This document shows, piece by piece, positions 43,330 through 51,649 of a stretch of 64,000 bases of DNA. Position 1 is the stretch's first letter. Every line of letters starts with the position of its first letter. A program made the position numbers and the translations under genes. This DNA is from Planococcus rifietoensis. GTDB taxonomy: Bacteria > Bacillota > Bacilli > Bacillales_A > Planococcaceae. The DNA lies in the NCBI RefSeq assembly GCF_001465795.2, contig NZ_CP013659.2, positions 248,001 through 312,000 on the forward strand, read 5' to 3'. The notes under the pieces were generated by a model that was given only the letters and a program-made list of their open reading frames with translations, was not told the origin of the DNA and ran no database searches.

Positions 43330-43558
43330 GATTAGCCCTCCTTTAAAGAAATCGATTTTATTTCATTTCGATATAGATTTGGAAATTCCTGCTATTTTTT
43401 ATAAGAAGTGAAAAGATAGATAAAATAGTTCTCTCATAGCATGACTAAATGAAAAAAATCCATATATATGCATTTTTACATGTTATATGGAAAAAATACG
43501 CTTAATAGCTTTTAGGGATCGGTGGAGGGGGTACGTGAATAACAAGGAGGCGTTATGA

Positions 43559-44596
43559 GTGAAGAATGTAAAGAAAATGGCTGGAATGACTTTTGCTGTA
43601 CTTCTACTCGCAAGCTGCCAAGAAACTGAAGATCAACCCCCTAGCACAGAGGACACAGATTCTCCAAGTGAAACTACACCTGATGAGGAAGAAGCGGTAG
43701 AAGCAAAGGAAAGTAACGAAGATAGCCAGGACAATGGGGATGAAGAAACGTCGGATGAACCGGTCGATCAGACAGTTGACGGTGCTTCAGATGGTTTTGA
43801 AGAAACTCAGGCGAGTCCATCCTATTCTATCGAGACACATGCCTATGTCACAGAAACCGGCTATCTTACCGCATTCAATATTAAACGCGGTGAGGATGAA
43901 GAGGGCATAGCTGAAAAAAGCTTGATGCAATCTCTGATTGAAAACGATCCTACTACACTAGAAATTCTGGGATCTTATGCTGAGCTGACTGTTGATATGC
44001 CGACGCTTAACGTGAAATTTACTGAAAAGGGAGGAGGTGCATTATCCACAACTTCTGCGCAAACGACCTTTTTCTATAGCTCGTTGTTTGGAATCAGTGA
44101 TCTATATGGCATTGAAGAAATTGTGTTTACCAATCCCGAGGGAGAAGAAAATGTCATTGTAGCTCAGCGCTTAGTGGACAAGCCCTTGATTGTTGAAGAA
44201 GAAAGAGGTATTTCGCGCGGTTACTATACAATGTACGACAAAGAGCTGGAGCAGACCAACTTCTTAGCTGGCGTGGATGTCGGAGAGCAAGTGGCGGATG
44301 AAAACGGTGAACCCTTGTCCTTTCCTGAAACAGTGGAAGCGATGAAGACAGTGGATCAGGAAGAGGCAACTTACTCATCAGCTATGGTGAAAGGAGTGGA
44401 AGTGGTTGACGCTTCACTCGAAAACGAGACGGCTACAGTACGCTTCACATCAGATGAAGAGACAGTCACAGAACCCGACCTGATCGTCTTTGAAAACGCA
44501 ATGCAACTGGCAGCTCTTGACTTCCGTGTAGAGGAACTCCGTTTAATAAACGAAACTTTAGAAGAAAGCACCACGTACCCGTTTGCAGTGAAGTAA
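43559..44596 (+). CDS. Lipoprotein with tandem GerMN-like domains
   Basis: 345-residue lipoprotein. GTG 43559 follows AAGGAGG by 8 bases and gives a signal peptide with lipobox VLLLASC. An acidic Glu/Asp/Ser linker runs to about residue 85. Two similar domains follow, each with a pattern like GerMN (for example IEEIVFTNPEGEENVIVAQ and later FRVEELRLINETL, with conserved beta strands around NVKFTEKGG and TATVRFTSD). GerM-type proteins act at the cell envelope in sporulation or division. The match is by pattern, so the domain call is moderate. It is monocistronic, ending at a shared terminator. Confidence 0.72.
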   Translation: MKNVKKMAGMTFAVLLLASCQETEDQPPSTEDTDSPSETTPDEEEAVEAKESNEDSQDNGDEETSDEPVDQTVDGASDGFEETQASPSYSIETHAYVTETGYLTAFNIKRGEDEEGIAEKSLMQSLIENDPTTLEILGSYAELTVDMPTLNVKFTEKGGGALSTTSAQTTFFYSSLFGISDLYGIEEIVFTNPEGEENVIVAQRLVDKPLIVEEERGISRGYYTMYDKELEQTNFLAGVDVGEQVADENGEPLSFPETVEAMKTVDQEEATYSSAMVKGVEVVDASLENETATVRFTSDEETVTEPDLIVFENAMQLAALDFRVEELRLINETLEESTTYPFAVK

Positions 44597-44636
44597 TGAT
44601 TAGTAGAGATAAAAAGTTCTAAAACATCCAGCCAGA

Positions 44637-44667
44637 AAAAACCCAGAGACATGATCTCTGGGTTTTT
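44637..44667. terminator. Bidirectional terminator
   Basis: AAAAACCCAGAGA / TCTCTGGGTTTTT, perfect 13 bp, 5-nt loop, between convergent genes. Confidence 0.94.
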
Positions 44668-44679
44668 CGTATTCACGCA

Positions 44680-45531
44680 TTATTCAGCTGGAGTACCAGG
44701 TGCAATTTCGTATGATTTCTGTACGGTTTCGTTGCGCTCGCCCAAGCCTTCAGTGGTTGTTTTGCTCCACATGGCTTCCATTCGTTCTTTTACTTGTGGA
44801 ATCATTTTTTCCGGGATGACGTTGCGGTATTGATTCGTCTCGCCAAGAATCACTTTTACCGACGGTTCAGTGACTTCTTTCGGATCGAATTGCTCGTATG
44901 GGAAAGCGGCTTTCTCGTAGTCGAAGACTGTGTTCTCCGAATCAGACTGCCAGTTTTTCCATGTTTCGAACTCGCGGTCATTAAAGCCAGTTAAATATGG
45001 CCCTGGGTTAATCGTTGCTACTTCCACATTGAATTCCTGCAGCTCTTTGCTCAAGGAATCTGCGAAAGCTTCAGTCGCGTGTTTCGTGCTGCAATAAGGT
45101 CCCATTAATGGATCTGCCATCAAGCCGGATACAGAAGAGACGAAGACGATGCGGCCGGATTTTCTTTCCACCATTTGACGTGCAAAGCCTTTCGTCAATA
45201 GTACCGGGCCGAATACATTGACCTCGAATTGGTGGCGCAAGTTTTCTTCTGGGATATCGACGAGGGATCCGCCTTCAGATACTGCCGCATTGTTTACCAA
45301 GACATCAATGTCCCAGCCCCATGCTTTTTCGCGGTCTTTCGGGTTCGTGACGTCCAATTTTTCGATTTGCATTGATACGCCGCGCTCTTTCGCTTCCTGT
45401 TCCAAAGCAGAAACCTGTGAAATGATTTCAACACCCGCGATGACAGATTTGCCTTTTTCCGCCAAGCTGAACGCAATGTTTTTGCCGAATCCGGTGCCAG
45501 CACCGGTGATTAGTATTTTTTCGTTTGCCAT
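44680..45531 (-). CDS. SDR family oxidoreductase
   Basis: 283-residue short-chain dehydrogenase. NAD(P) motif ITGAGTGFGKNIAF, NNAAVSEGG, catalytic Ser in VFVSSVSG and the YCSTKHA Tyr-x3-Lys pair are all present. The long C-terminal part is specific to a subgroup of Bacillales SDRs of unknown substrate. ATG 45531 follows GAGGAGGA. It is transcribed toward the GerMN-like gene and shares its terminator. Confidence 0.88.
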   Translation of the reverse strand: MANEKILITGAGTGFGKNIAFSLAEKGKSVIAGVEIISQVSALEQEAKERGVSMQIEKLDVTNPKDREKAWGWDIDVLVNNAAVSEGGSLVDIPEENLRHQFEVNVFGPVLLTKGFARQMVERKSGRIVFVSSVSGLMADPLMGPYCSTKHATEAFADSLSKELQEFNVEVATINPGPYLTGFNDREFETWKNWQSDSENTVFDYEKAAFPYEQFDPKEVTEPSVKVILGETNQYRNVIPEKMIPQVKERMEAMWSKTTTEGLGERNETVQKSYEIAPGTPAE

Positions 45532-45630
45532 TCTAAATTCCTCCTCGGGTTGTTTGTTGCTGTCGTTTTTACTTATACTTCCAATGCATACCCAGGATGT
45601 ACCCCAACTTAAACGGAAAATGGCTAATTC

Positions 45631-45663
45631 AAAAAAGAGATGGACCGTTACCGGTTCATCTCT
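45631..45663 (-). terminator. Terminator of bioY
   Basis: On the minus strand AGAGATGAACCG and CGGTCCATCTCT pair with one mismatch around GTAA and run into T6, about 20 nt after the bioY stop. Confidence 0.7.
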
Positions 45664-45681
45664 TTGAAAGTTGTAATTTAG

Positions 45682-46260
45682 TTATAGTGAAGAATGATTC
45701 CGTGTTTCCAAACCGTGCAATAGCTTCGCCGATGCCAAACGGTTTCTCACCGAGATGCCGATCCATGCAGCGAGCACGGCCTTGATGACGCCGACGAGGA
45801 TGAACGGCGCGAATCCGCCCATAAAGGCGCCGGTCCAGGAAAGTTCCGCAAAGACCTTTAGCCAAACTGTTCCAAAGCCGAGTGCGACAAATATGCCGAG
45901 GATGTTGGCGATGACGGCGTTCATGACCGTAAAGCCCATCTTCTCGAGATAATAGCCGATGACAAAAGCGGTCGGGATGAACCCGAATAAATAGCCGCCC
46001 GTCGGCCCGAACAAGCTGCCCAAGCCTCCTGATAGTTGTGCGAATACCGGGATTCCGGCAGCGCCGATTGCGAGATACACTAAGATGGATAATGTGCCAT
46101 AGCGTGCGCCTAGAATCGTGGCGGCAAGGCCGATTGCCAAAGTCTGCCCGGTAATCGGCACGAGCGGCAAAGGAATGGTGACTTGAGCGAGTATGCCGAT
46201 AATGGCGGCGAACAAAGCCGTTACGATCATCATCCGCAATTTTTTGTTTGAGTGTGCCAT
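45682..46260 (-). CDS. bioY: Biotin transporter BioY
   Basis: 192-residue substrate-binding membrane subunit of an ECF-type biotin importer, with six hydrophobic segments and the BioY signatures VPITGQTLAIGLAA, GARYGTLSILVYLAIGAAGIP and GPTGGYLFGFIPTAF. ATG 46260 is preferred because GAAGGGA lies about 10 bases upstream; an in-frame TTG lies 18 bases further 5'. The upstream region has a BirA operator, so it should be repressed when biotin is plentiful. No ECF ATPase or T-subunit genes are in the window, so it either uses a shared module or works alone. Confidence 0.92.
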   Translation of the reverse strand: MAHSNKKLRMMIVTALFAAIIGILAQVTIPLPLVPITGQTLAIGLAATILGARYGTLSILVYLAIGAAGIPVFAQLSGGLGSLFGPTGGYLFGFIPTAFVIGYYLEKMGFTVMNAVIANILGIFVALGFGTVWLKVFAELSWTGAFMGGFAPFILVGVIKAVLAAWIGISVRNRLASAKLLHGLETRNHSSL

Positions 46261-46284
46261 GCGAAAACATCCCTTCAAAATTGC

Positions 46285-46311
46285 GTTAACTAATTTATAA
46301 ATTAAGTTAAC
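46285..46311 (-). promoter_or_regulatory. BirA operator of bioY
   Basis: Two GTTAAC hexamers (46285-46290 and 46306-46311) are separated by exactly 15 bases, the same geometry as the BirA site of the B. subtilis biotin operon. A possible -35 (TTGAGT, minus strand, 46310-46315) overlaps it. Confidence 0.85.
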
Positions 46312-46479
46312 TCAATAATATCTGAACATGTCACAAAGTGTCAATAAGCTTTTCGACAATCAACGACAGATCAAATCTTCCGGCTTGCGACCATAAGTGC
46401 AAAAACGAGGACGAATGCTGGAAACTGTAATGATAAAATGAGAAGAGATAAGATAGAGAAAAGAGAGGAGGCGGCGGCT

Positions 46480-47067
46480 ATGGAAATGGAAATGGAAATG
46501 GAAGCGAAGTTCACGTTCGATGAGATGTGGGAGAAGATCCTGGATTGCGACCGGAAATACGACGGTTTGTTTTTCACGTGCGTGAAAACGACGAAGATCT
46601 ATTGCCGGCCGTCTTGCCGATCGCGCAAGCCGAAAAAGCGCAACGTGGAATTCTGTTTTTCCATTGAAGAAGCGGAGAACCGCGGATTTCGGGCATGCAA
46701 AAGATGCCAGCCGGAAATTGAACAATCGCCCTATGTAGAATTCACACAGCAAGTCATTGCTTTTTTAATGGACCACTACCAGCAAAAAATCGGCTTGGAA
46801 GAAGTGGCCGCCCATGTCGGCATGAGCTCCTCGTATGTAGACCGGCTGTTCAAGCAGGAAACGGACGAAACGCCTCGTTCATATTTGGAGAAAATCCGCA
46901 TCGACAAAGCGGCGTATTTACTGGCGAACACCAATAAAACGAATTTGGAAATTTGCCTCGAGACGGGCTTTCAAAGTACGTCGCATTTCTATAAAGTGTT
47001 CCGGGATTTGAAACAGCAATCTCCGGGCCAATACCGGAAAGAGAAAGGAGCGGGGCGGAATGGATAG
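46480..47067 (+). CDS. adaA: AdaA-type methylphosphotriester repair protein / activator
   Basis: 195 residues. The N-terminal Ada zinc domain has four Cys (in KIYCRPSC and CKRC) and the flanking DGLFFTCVKTTK; methylation of one Cys by a DNA methylphosphotriester converts the protein to an activator. The C-terminal AraC domain has two helix-turn-helix units (LEEVAAHVGMSSSYVDRLF and LEICLETGFQSTSHFYKVF). ATG 46480 is chosen because GAGGAGG is 8 bases upstream. The start codon begins a fourfold ATGGAA repeat (46480-46503), giving several in-frame ATGs. It overlaps the glycosylase gene by 8 bases. Confidence 0.93.
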   Translation: MEMEMEMEAKFTFDEMWEKILDCDRKYDGLFFTCVKTTKIYCRPSCRSRKPKKRNVEFCFSIEEAENRGFRACKRCQPEIEQSPYVEFTQQVIAFLMDHYQQKIGLEEVAAHVGMSSSYVDRLFKQETDETPRSYLEKIRIDKAAYLLANTNKTNLEICLETGFQSTSHFYKVFRDLKQQSPGQYRKEKGAGRNG

Positions 47068-47962
47068 CGAAACGGAAACACAGCGGCTAAAAATTCCCAC
47101 GCCGGCAGATTTTAATTTCACGGAATGCCTGGCCATTCTCGGGCGTTCTGATCAAGAACTGCTTCACACAATTCAGGATGAGCGCCTCACCAAGCTGTTA
47201 GCTCTTGAAGACGAAACAACCTTATTCGATTTGAGCCATTCCGGCGAGTCCTTGCATATCGAATTTCCGCATCATTCACCGTCTGAACAAGGGAGACAGG
47301 CAGTCGTCCGGTATGTGGCGGAGTGGTTCGACTTGGAAACTGACCTGCAGCCGTTTTACGCGATGGCGGCAAGCGACCCGGTCCTCCGGGAAGTCGTGGA
47401 GCAGCACGCAGGACTGCGGATAATGGGCATGCCAGATCTATTTGAGGCGTTCGTCTGGGCCATCACCGGCCAGCAAATCAATTTAACTTTCGCCTATACC
47501 TTAAAACGGCGTTTGATCGAACAGTTCGGCACTTCGCATACAGTAGGCGGAGTCGAGTATTGGGCCTTTCCATCCGCCGAAAGAATCGCTTCGCTGGAAG
47601 TGGAACAATTAAGAACGCTGCAATTTTCGGGGCGAAAAGCGGAATACATCATCCACATCGCTGAGCAAATCGCTGATGGGCGTCTCGTGAAAGATGAGCT
47701 GCTTGAGAAAACAGAGCAGCAAGTAGAAAAACAATTGTTGGCGATCAGAGGCGTCGGGCCGTGGTCTGCGCATTATGTCATGATGAAATGCCTGCGCTTC
47801 ACTTCTGCCTTTCCGATATCGGACGTCGGATTGCACAATGCCTTGAAGCATCAATTGGGAATGGAGCAAAAACCGAGCATTGCCGAGATTGAGAGTTTGG
47901 CGGAAAACTGGGCAGGTTGGCAAGCGTACGCGACATTTTATTTATGGAGGGTATTATTATGA
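47060..47962 (+). CDS. alkA: DNA-3-methyladenine glycosylase II (AlkA-like)
   Basis: 300-residue HhH-GPD base-excision glycosylase. An N-terminal domain precedes the helix-hairpin-helix LAIRGVGPWSAHYVMMK, with the catalytic Asp in FPISDVGLHNAL and a WAITGQQINLTFAY substrate-side segment typical of AlkA. It removes alkylated purines such as 3-methyladenine. Its start lies inside the end of adaA, and it overlaps ogt by 4 bases (ATGA), so the three repair genes form one operon under AdaA control (inferred from the B. subtilis ada-alkA arrangement). Confidence 0.92.
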   Translation: MDSETETQRLKIPTPADFNFTECLAILGRSDQELLHTIQDERLTKLLALEDETTLFDLSHSGESLHIEFPHHSPSEQGRQAVVRYVAEWFDLETDLQPFYAMAASDPVLREVVEQHAGLRIMGMPDLFEAFVWAITGQQINLTFAYTLKRRLIEQFGTSHTVGGVEYWAFPSAERIASLEVEQLRTLQFSGRKAEYIIHIAEQIADGRLVKDELLEKTEQQVEKQLLAIRGVGPWSAHYVMMKCLRFTSAFPISDVGLHNALKHQLGMEQKPSIAEIESLAENWAGWQAYATFYLWRVLL

Positions 47963-48456
47963 CTGAACTGCATCAAGTGGATTATCCATCGCCGATTGGC
48001 GTCGTCGAAATCACCGGAACCGAACAAGCCATCGTGTCGCTTTATTTCAGCGAACGGGAACAGCCGCTGCATGCGGTTCAACCGGACACGCCTCAAGTGC
48101 TGAAAGAGTGTTTACAGCAATTGGATGAATACTTCAAAGGGCAACGAACGGAATTCACCGTGCCGTGCCTTTCTTCAGGGACCGAATTCCAGCAAAAAGT
48201 ATGGGCGGCGCTGCCTGATATTCCTTACGGCGAAACGGCTTCATACCGCGATATCGCGACAGCTGTCGGCAACGAGAAATCCGTCCGGGCAGTAGGGAAC
48301 GCCAATAGCAAAAACAAAATCAGCATCATCATCCCGTGCCACCGCATCATAGGGTCGAACGGCAAATTGACGGGATACGCCGGCAGCCTGACCCGCAAAG
48401 AATGGCTATTGAAGCACGAGCAATCGGTGCGAAACGGCCAATCAATAGAGTCATAA
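47959..48456 (+). CDS. ogt: Methylated-DNA-protein cysteine methyltransferase
   Basis: 165 residues. It takes the methyl group from O6-methylguanine onto its own Cys in the motif IIPCHRIIG. The winged-helix part shows VWAALPDIPYGETASYRDIA and AVGNANSKNKISI. ATG 47959 overlaps the glycosylase stop (ATGA) and follows GGAGG. Also called AdaB in Bacillus operons. The terminator begins 3 bases after the stop. Confidence 0.94.
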   Translation: MTELHQVDYPSPIGVVEITGTEQAIVSLYFSEREQPLHAVQPDTPQVLKECLQQLDEYFKGQRTEFTVPCLSSGTEFQQKVWAALPDIPYGETASYRDIATAVGNEKSVRAVGNANSKNKISIIIPCHRIIGSNGKLTGYAGSLTRKEWLLKHEQSVRNGQSIES

Positions 48457-48458
48457 AA

Positions 48459-48493
48459 AAAGGGAAGCAAATCGATTGGATTTGCTTCCCTTT
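48459..48493. terminator. Bidirectional terminator
   Basis: AAAGGGAAGCAAAT / ATTTGCTTCCCTTT between convergent genes, with A and T flanks. Confidence 0.93.
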
Positions 48494-48507
48494 CCTATTT
48501 TTTTAGA

Positions 48508-49068
48508 CTAGCTTTCGATGGTCTTGATGACGACTGCCGGATTGCCGCCGACGACGGTGTTCGCCGGCACGTCTTTCACGACGACCGCGCCGGATGCGAT
48601 GACGGCATTGTCGCCGATCGTGACGCCCGGGTTGATGACGGCCCGCCCGCCGATCCAGACATTATTGCCGATGCGCACCGCTTTGCCGAATTCGACGCCG
48701 GCGAGCCGCTGTTCGATATCGAGCGGATGGGTCGCCGTATAGATATGGACGCCCGGCCCGACCAGGCAATTATCGCCGATGCGGATGTCGCAGACGTCGA
48801 GGAACACGCAGTCGAAATTGGCGAAGAAGTTATGCCCGACATGGATATTATAGCCATAATCACAGCGGAAGTTCGGCTCGATATACAAATGATCGCCGCT
48901 CGAGCCGAGCAATTGGCTCATGAAGCGCTTGCGCTCCTGGCCATCGGTTTCCATCGATTTATTGAACAAACGCAAAAGCCTTTTGGCATTGACGCGCTCG
49001 CGCACGAGTACCGGATCGTCCGCCCGGTAAAGCGCACCGGCGAGCATCTTGTCTTTTTCTGTATGCAT
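48508..49068 (-). CDS. maa: Maltose O-acetyltransferase-type acyltransferase
   Basis: 186-residue left-handed beta-helix acetyltransferase of the LacA/Maa family. N-terminal [20 protein letters not shown] matches Maa, followed by hexapeptide repeats ([40 protein letters not shown]) and the end [20 protein letters not shown]. It transfers acetyl groups to sugars such as maltose or glucose. ATG 49068 is preceded by AGAGGGA on the minus strand. A small membrane-protein gene lies 24 bases upstream, probably in the same unit. Confidence 0.92.
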   Translation of the reverse strand: MHTEKDKMLAGALYRADDPVLVRERVNAKRLLRLFNKSMETDGQERKRFMSQLLGSSGDHLYIEPNFRCDYGYNIHVGHNFFANFDCVFLDVCDIRIGDNCLVGPGVHIYTATHPLDIEQRLAGVEFGKAVRIGNNVWIGGRAVINPGVTIGDNAVIASGAVVVKDVPANTVVGGNPAVVIKTIES

Positions 49069-49092
49069 CCAAATCCCTCTTTTCCGTTCAAA

Positions 49093-49347
49093 TTAAAAGC
49101 CGAATAACCGCCTCGCAATAAAGGCGAATGCCGCAACTGCGGTAATGAACGCTGCGACGAAAAACGCTACGGCATAGGACACCAGATTGCCCGGCAGCAC
49201 CGATTCAGCGATTTCAAAGAAATAAAAATGGATCGCGACCGGTTCTGTGGCATGGCGCATCAGCCATACTTGGACGCCTTTGACGGCAAACAGGATACTG
49301 ATGGCCAAAAGGACCGAAAACGCTGTCCAGCGAATGCCTTTCCACAT
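49093..49347 (-). CDS. Small two-TM membrane protein
   Basis: 84 residues with two hydrophobic segments (about 6-25 and 52-78), not recognised. ATG 49347 is chosen because GGGGAGG lies 7 bases upstream; the frame continues 7 codons 5'. It lies upstream of the sugar acetyltransferase gene on the same strand with a 24-base gap. Confidence 0.68.
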   Translation of the reverse strand: MWKGIRWTAFSVLLAISILFAVKGVQVWLMRHATEPVAIHFYFFEIAESVLPGNLVSYAVAFFVAAFITAVAAFAFIARRLFGF

Positions 49348-49485
49348 AGAACTGCCTCCCCTATTCATGATATGGATATTATAACAGAATAGAAAAACGA
49401 GCCGTCATGAAGTTTTCGAATTCTTTGAAAAATTTACATGCAATTAACGTGAAAGACTTTATAATATAGGAAAGGAGTGGAATCA

Positions 49486-50151
49486 ATGAAAACGATCAAC
49501 CGAACCATTAAAACGGATCAAGGCCAAGCGATCAACTACAGCCTTGTCCTGAACCAAGACCAAACGAGAAAACTCGCGATTTTCCTGCCGGGTATCGGCT
49601 ATACAGCGAAAAGTCCGCTATTCCATTACACGGAGCGGCTGCTTGCGGAACAGGAATACGACATCCTGCGCATCAATTATGATTACAACAACCCGCTTTA
49701 TAACGAGTACACGATGGCGGAAATCGAAGAAGCGGTCAAATACGACGTCAAGCAAGTCATCGACCGAGTGTTGAAAGGCAGCATCTACGAAAAATTCTTC
49801 CTTGTCGCCAAATCACTCGGCACGATCGCGCTTGCCAATGAGCTCGAGCGCAAGAAATTCAAAGGCGCGAAAACCGTCTGGCTGACGCCGCTCATCAAGC
49901 ATGAGGACATTTTCCAGGCGATGAAAGAATGCCAGAATCCGGCGCTGAGCTTTATCGGCGACAAAGATCATTATTACGACCGCAGCCGGATGGAAGAACT
50001 CCAAGCCAATAAGGAGTTGGATTCGCACGTCCTAAAAGACGTCAACCATGGAATGGACTTCATCGGCGACCCGTTAAAATCAATCGATGTCTTAAAGGCC
50101 GTCATCACCGATATCCACGCTTTCTCGAAAAAAAGCATCGAACATGCGTAA
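49486..50151 (+). CDS. Alpha/beta-hydrolase fold protein
   Basis: 221 residues with a compact alpha/beta-hydrolase pattern: LAIFLPGIGYTAKSPLFHYT (oxyanion region), the nucleophile elbow VAKSLGTIALAN with Ser in KSLGT, and C-terminal FIGDKDHYYD and VNHGMDF carrying Asp and His of a possible triad. The substrate is unknown. ATG 49486 follows AAAGGAG by 9 bases. A perfect -10 TATAAT is at 49460-49465, but no matching -35 at 17 bp was seen. Confidence 0.82.
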   Translation: MKTINRTIKTDQGQAINYSLVLNQDQTRKLAIFLPGIGYTAKSPLFHYTERLLAEQEYDILRINYDYNNPLYNEYTMAEIEEAVKYDVKQVIDRVLKGSIYEKFFLVAKSLGTIALANELERKKFKGAKTVWLTPLIKHEDIFQAMKECQNPALSFIGDKDHYYDRSRMEELQANKELDSHVLKDVNHGMDFIGDPLKSIDVLKAVITDIHAFSKKSIEHA

Positions 50152-50237
50152 TGAACTGCCGCCCACTGAGGCGGTTTTTTTATGCCGTTTTTCAAGCAGC
50201 GCGACGGGGTATAGTTTCTCCAAAAGGAGGGTGCAGT

Positions 50238-50684
50238 ATGGCATTCGATTACGATTTGGACTATAAGAATTTGGACTTGCGGAAAAACCCTGAACTGTAC
50301 CGCGTCGGCAAAGGCGAGCAGGGCGTGTTGATGGTGGAACCGTACAAAAGTGAAATCCTCCCCCATTGGCGATTCAAGACGCCGGACATCGCCCAGGAAT
50401 CGTGCGACAAAATTTCAGAGCTATTCGAAGAATACCGCGAAAAGGATGATTTCGTCGGCATGGACATGGCCCGCAAATTCATCCAAATGGGCTACACCCG
50501 CGCACGGCGCTACACGAATTACAAAGGCGGCCGCAAATACAACGAAGACGGTTCGATCAAAGACCGCGAGATCAATGAAGAAAAAGCTGAATCCGCTGCG
50601 ATCTTCAAAAAACGCTGGGACGAGATTCGAGAAGACGAAGATTATTTGCGCCGCAAAAAGGAGCACCAGAAAAAATACGGCTGA
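50238..50684 (+). CDS. DUF4385-family protein
   Basis: 148 residues, highly charged. MAFDYDLDYKNLDLRKNPELYRVGKGEQGVL followed by PHWRFKTPDIA and GYTRARRYTNYKGGRKYN are hallmarks of a conserved family of unknown function known as DUF4385. No membrane segment. ATG 50238 is chosen because AAAGGAGG lies 7 bases upstream; the frame extends to 50151. The C-terminal third is a charged helix (YLRRKKEHQKKYG). Confidence 0.82.
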   Translation: MAFDYDLDYKNLDLRKNPELYRVGKGEQGVLMVEPYKSEILPHWRFKTPDIAQESCDKISELFEEYREKDDFVGMDMARKFIQMGYTRARRYTNYKGGRKYNEDGSIKDREINEEKAESAAIFKKRWDEIREDEDYLRRKKEHQKKYG

Positions 50685-50754
50685 AGCGGTTCAGGCGTGA
50701 AACAGAGACACTCATCAAACGTCGAATAAACGAGACGAAAGGGGGAGCGTGCGA

Positions 50755-51114
50755 ATGAATCGGTTGTGGAAAACGATTGTCTTGATTGCCGCGATACTGC
50801 TGCTCGGGGCATGTAGCGAGCAGACTTTCAGTAATGGCGAAGAGCCCGGCTCCTATGCCGGCATTTTAATCGTTGAAGGTGAAGAATATGTGTGGGAAGG
50901 CGAACTGGAAGGCAGCGAATACAGCGAGTCGGCAAGGATCGGTGCCATCACTCAGTCGACGGCACCGGAAGTCATGCCGATCGCAGATTTTTCTTCCAAC
51001 TTCCTAGCTGAAGGCGCGGAAGTTTATACAAGCAATGAAGATCCCGACGTGCTTCTCGCGAAACGGCAAGATGGCAGCTGGGATGTGTTCAGAAAAAGTG
51101 TTGAGCAAGAATAG
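50755..51114 (+). CDS. Small lipoprotein
   Basis: 119 residues: signal peptide with lipobox LLLGAC, then a compact domain (YAGILIVEGEEYVWEGELEG, ARIGAITQSTAPEVMP, VYTSNEDPDVLLAKR) resembling short Bacillales lipoproteins of unknown role. ATG 50755 is chosen over GTG 50749 because GGGGGAG would overlap the earlier codon. A terminator with a T8 tail starts 3 bases after the stop. Confidence 0.78.
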   Translation: MNRLWKTIVLIAAILLLGACSEQTFSNGEEPGSYAGILIVEGEEYVWEGELEGSEYSESARIGAITQSTAPEVMPIADFSSNFLAEGAEVYTSNEDPDVLLAKRQDGSWDVFRKSVEQE

Positions 51115-51116
51115 TG

Positions 51117-51147
51117 AAACTGCATCCAGTTGGGTGCGGTTTTTTTT
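51117..51147 (+). terminator. Intrinsic terminator
   Basis: AAACTGCATCC / GGGTGCGGTTT with two G-U pairs, 4-nt loop, long T tail. Confidence 0.88.
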
Positions 51148-51183
51148 GTGGAATTAAGATGATTGGATGCTTCGTCAATTTGG

Positions 51184-51272
51184 ACGTCGCTGCCTTGCTT
51201 TGGGTTGAGCTATGCAGCTGAGATTTTAAATGTTAAATCGTTTTGGCTTTCGATTCAGGCTTCATGATAGTA
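51184..51272 (+). repeat. Family 2 repeat, internally deleted unit
   Basis: GTCGCTGCC TTGCTTTGGG (from 51186) matches the start of the full units, but TTGAGC is followed at once by ATGCAGCTGAGA. The inner hairpin is missing, leaving only the two outer arms GCTGCC (51189-51194) and GCAGC (51214-51218). The spacer up to the next unit (TTTTGGCTTTCGATT...) resembles the spacer before the unit at 57525. Confidence 0.75.
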
Positions 51273-51455
51273 GTCGCCGCCCGGCTTTGGGTTGGCCTCT
51301 TGCAGTGAGCCAAGAAGTACACTTGTCTCACTGTATCGGCTCACCCTTGGCGCTGGGCGGCTGAGACATTTCATTGCATGCTGACTGTTTAGGTAGATCT
51401 GCTTCTTTAATCGGTTGCCGGCTAGTGGGGGAATCGCTTCCTAAGGCAGAGCACC
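51273..51455 (+). repeat. Family 2 repeat with 86-nt hairpin, unit A2
   Basis: The hairpin spans 51276-51361. Outer stem GCCGCC/GGCGGC, middle stem GGGTTGGCC (51289-51297) with GGCTCACCC (51338-51346), inner stem CAGTGAG (51303-51309) with CTCACTG (51327-51333), apical CAAG/CTTG. After it come GAGACATTTCATTGCATG and TTGCCGGCTAGTGGGGGAAT. The gap from 51456 to 51649 shows nothing else recognisable before the LacI-gene ribosome site. Confidence 0.85.
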
Positions 51456-51649
51456 TGATCCTACAGCGTTTAAGTCGAAAAGCTAGTGGAGAAATTAACA
51501 TTCAGAATCGCATTCTCTTGGATCTAAATGATATGAGTTACAGAACAGGAAGCATCTCCACATATTCATTTCCCAGCAAACAGATGCAAAATCGCTAGGG
51601 ATGGTGTAATCTGAAAGCCAAGCAGATCAACGGAAAAGGATGAACGTAT

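Noticed and set aside
51377..51598. Small frame inside the family 2 region
   Set aside because: Lies in the repeat and adjoining sequence, has no ribosome site, and the corresponding frame is not kept in units B and C.
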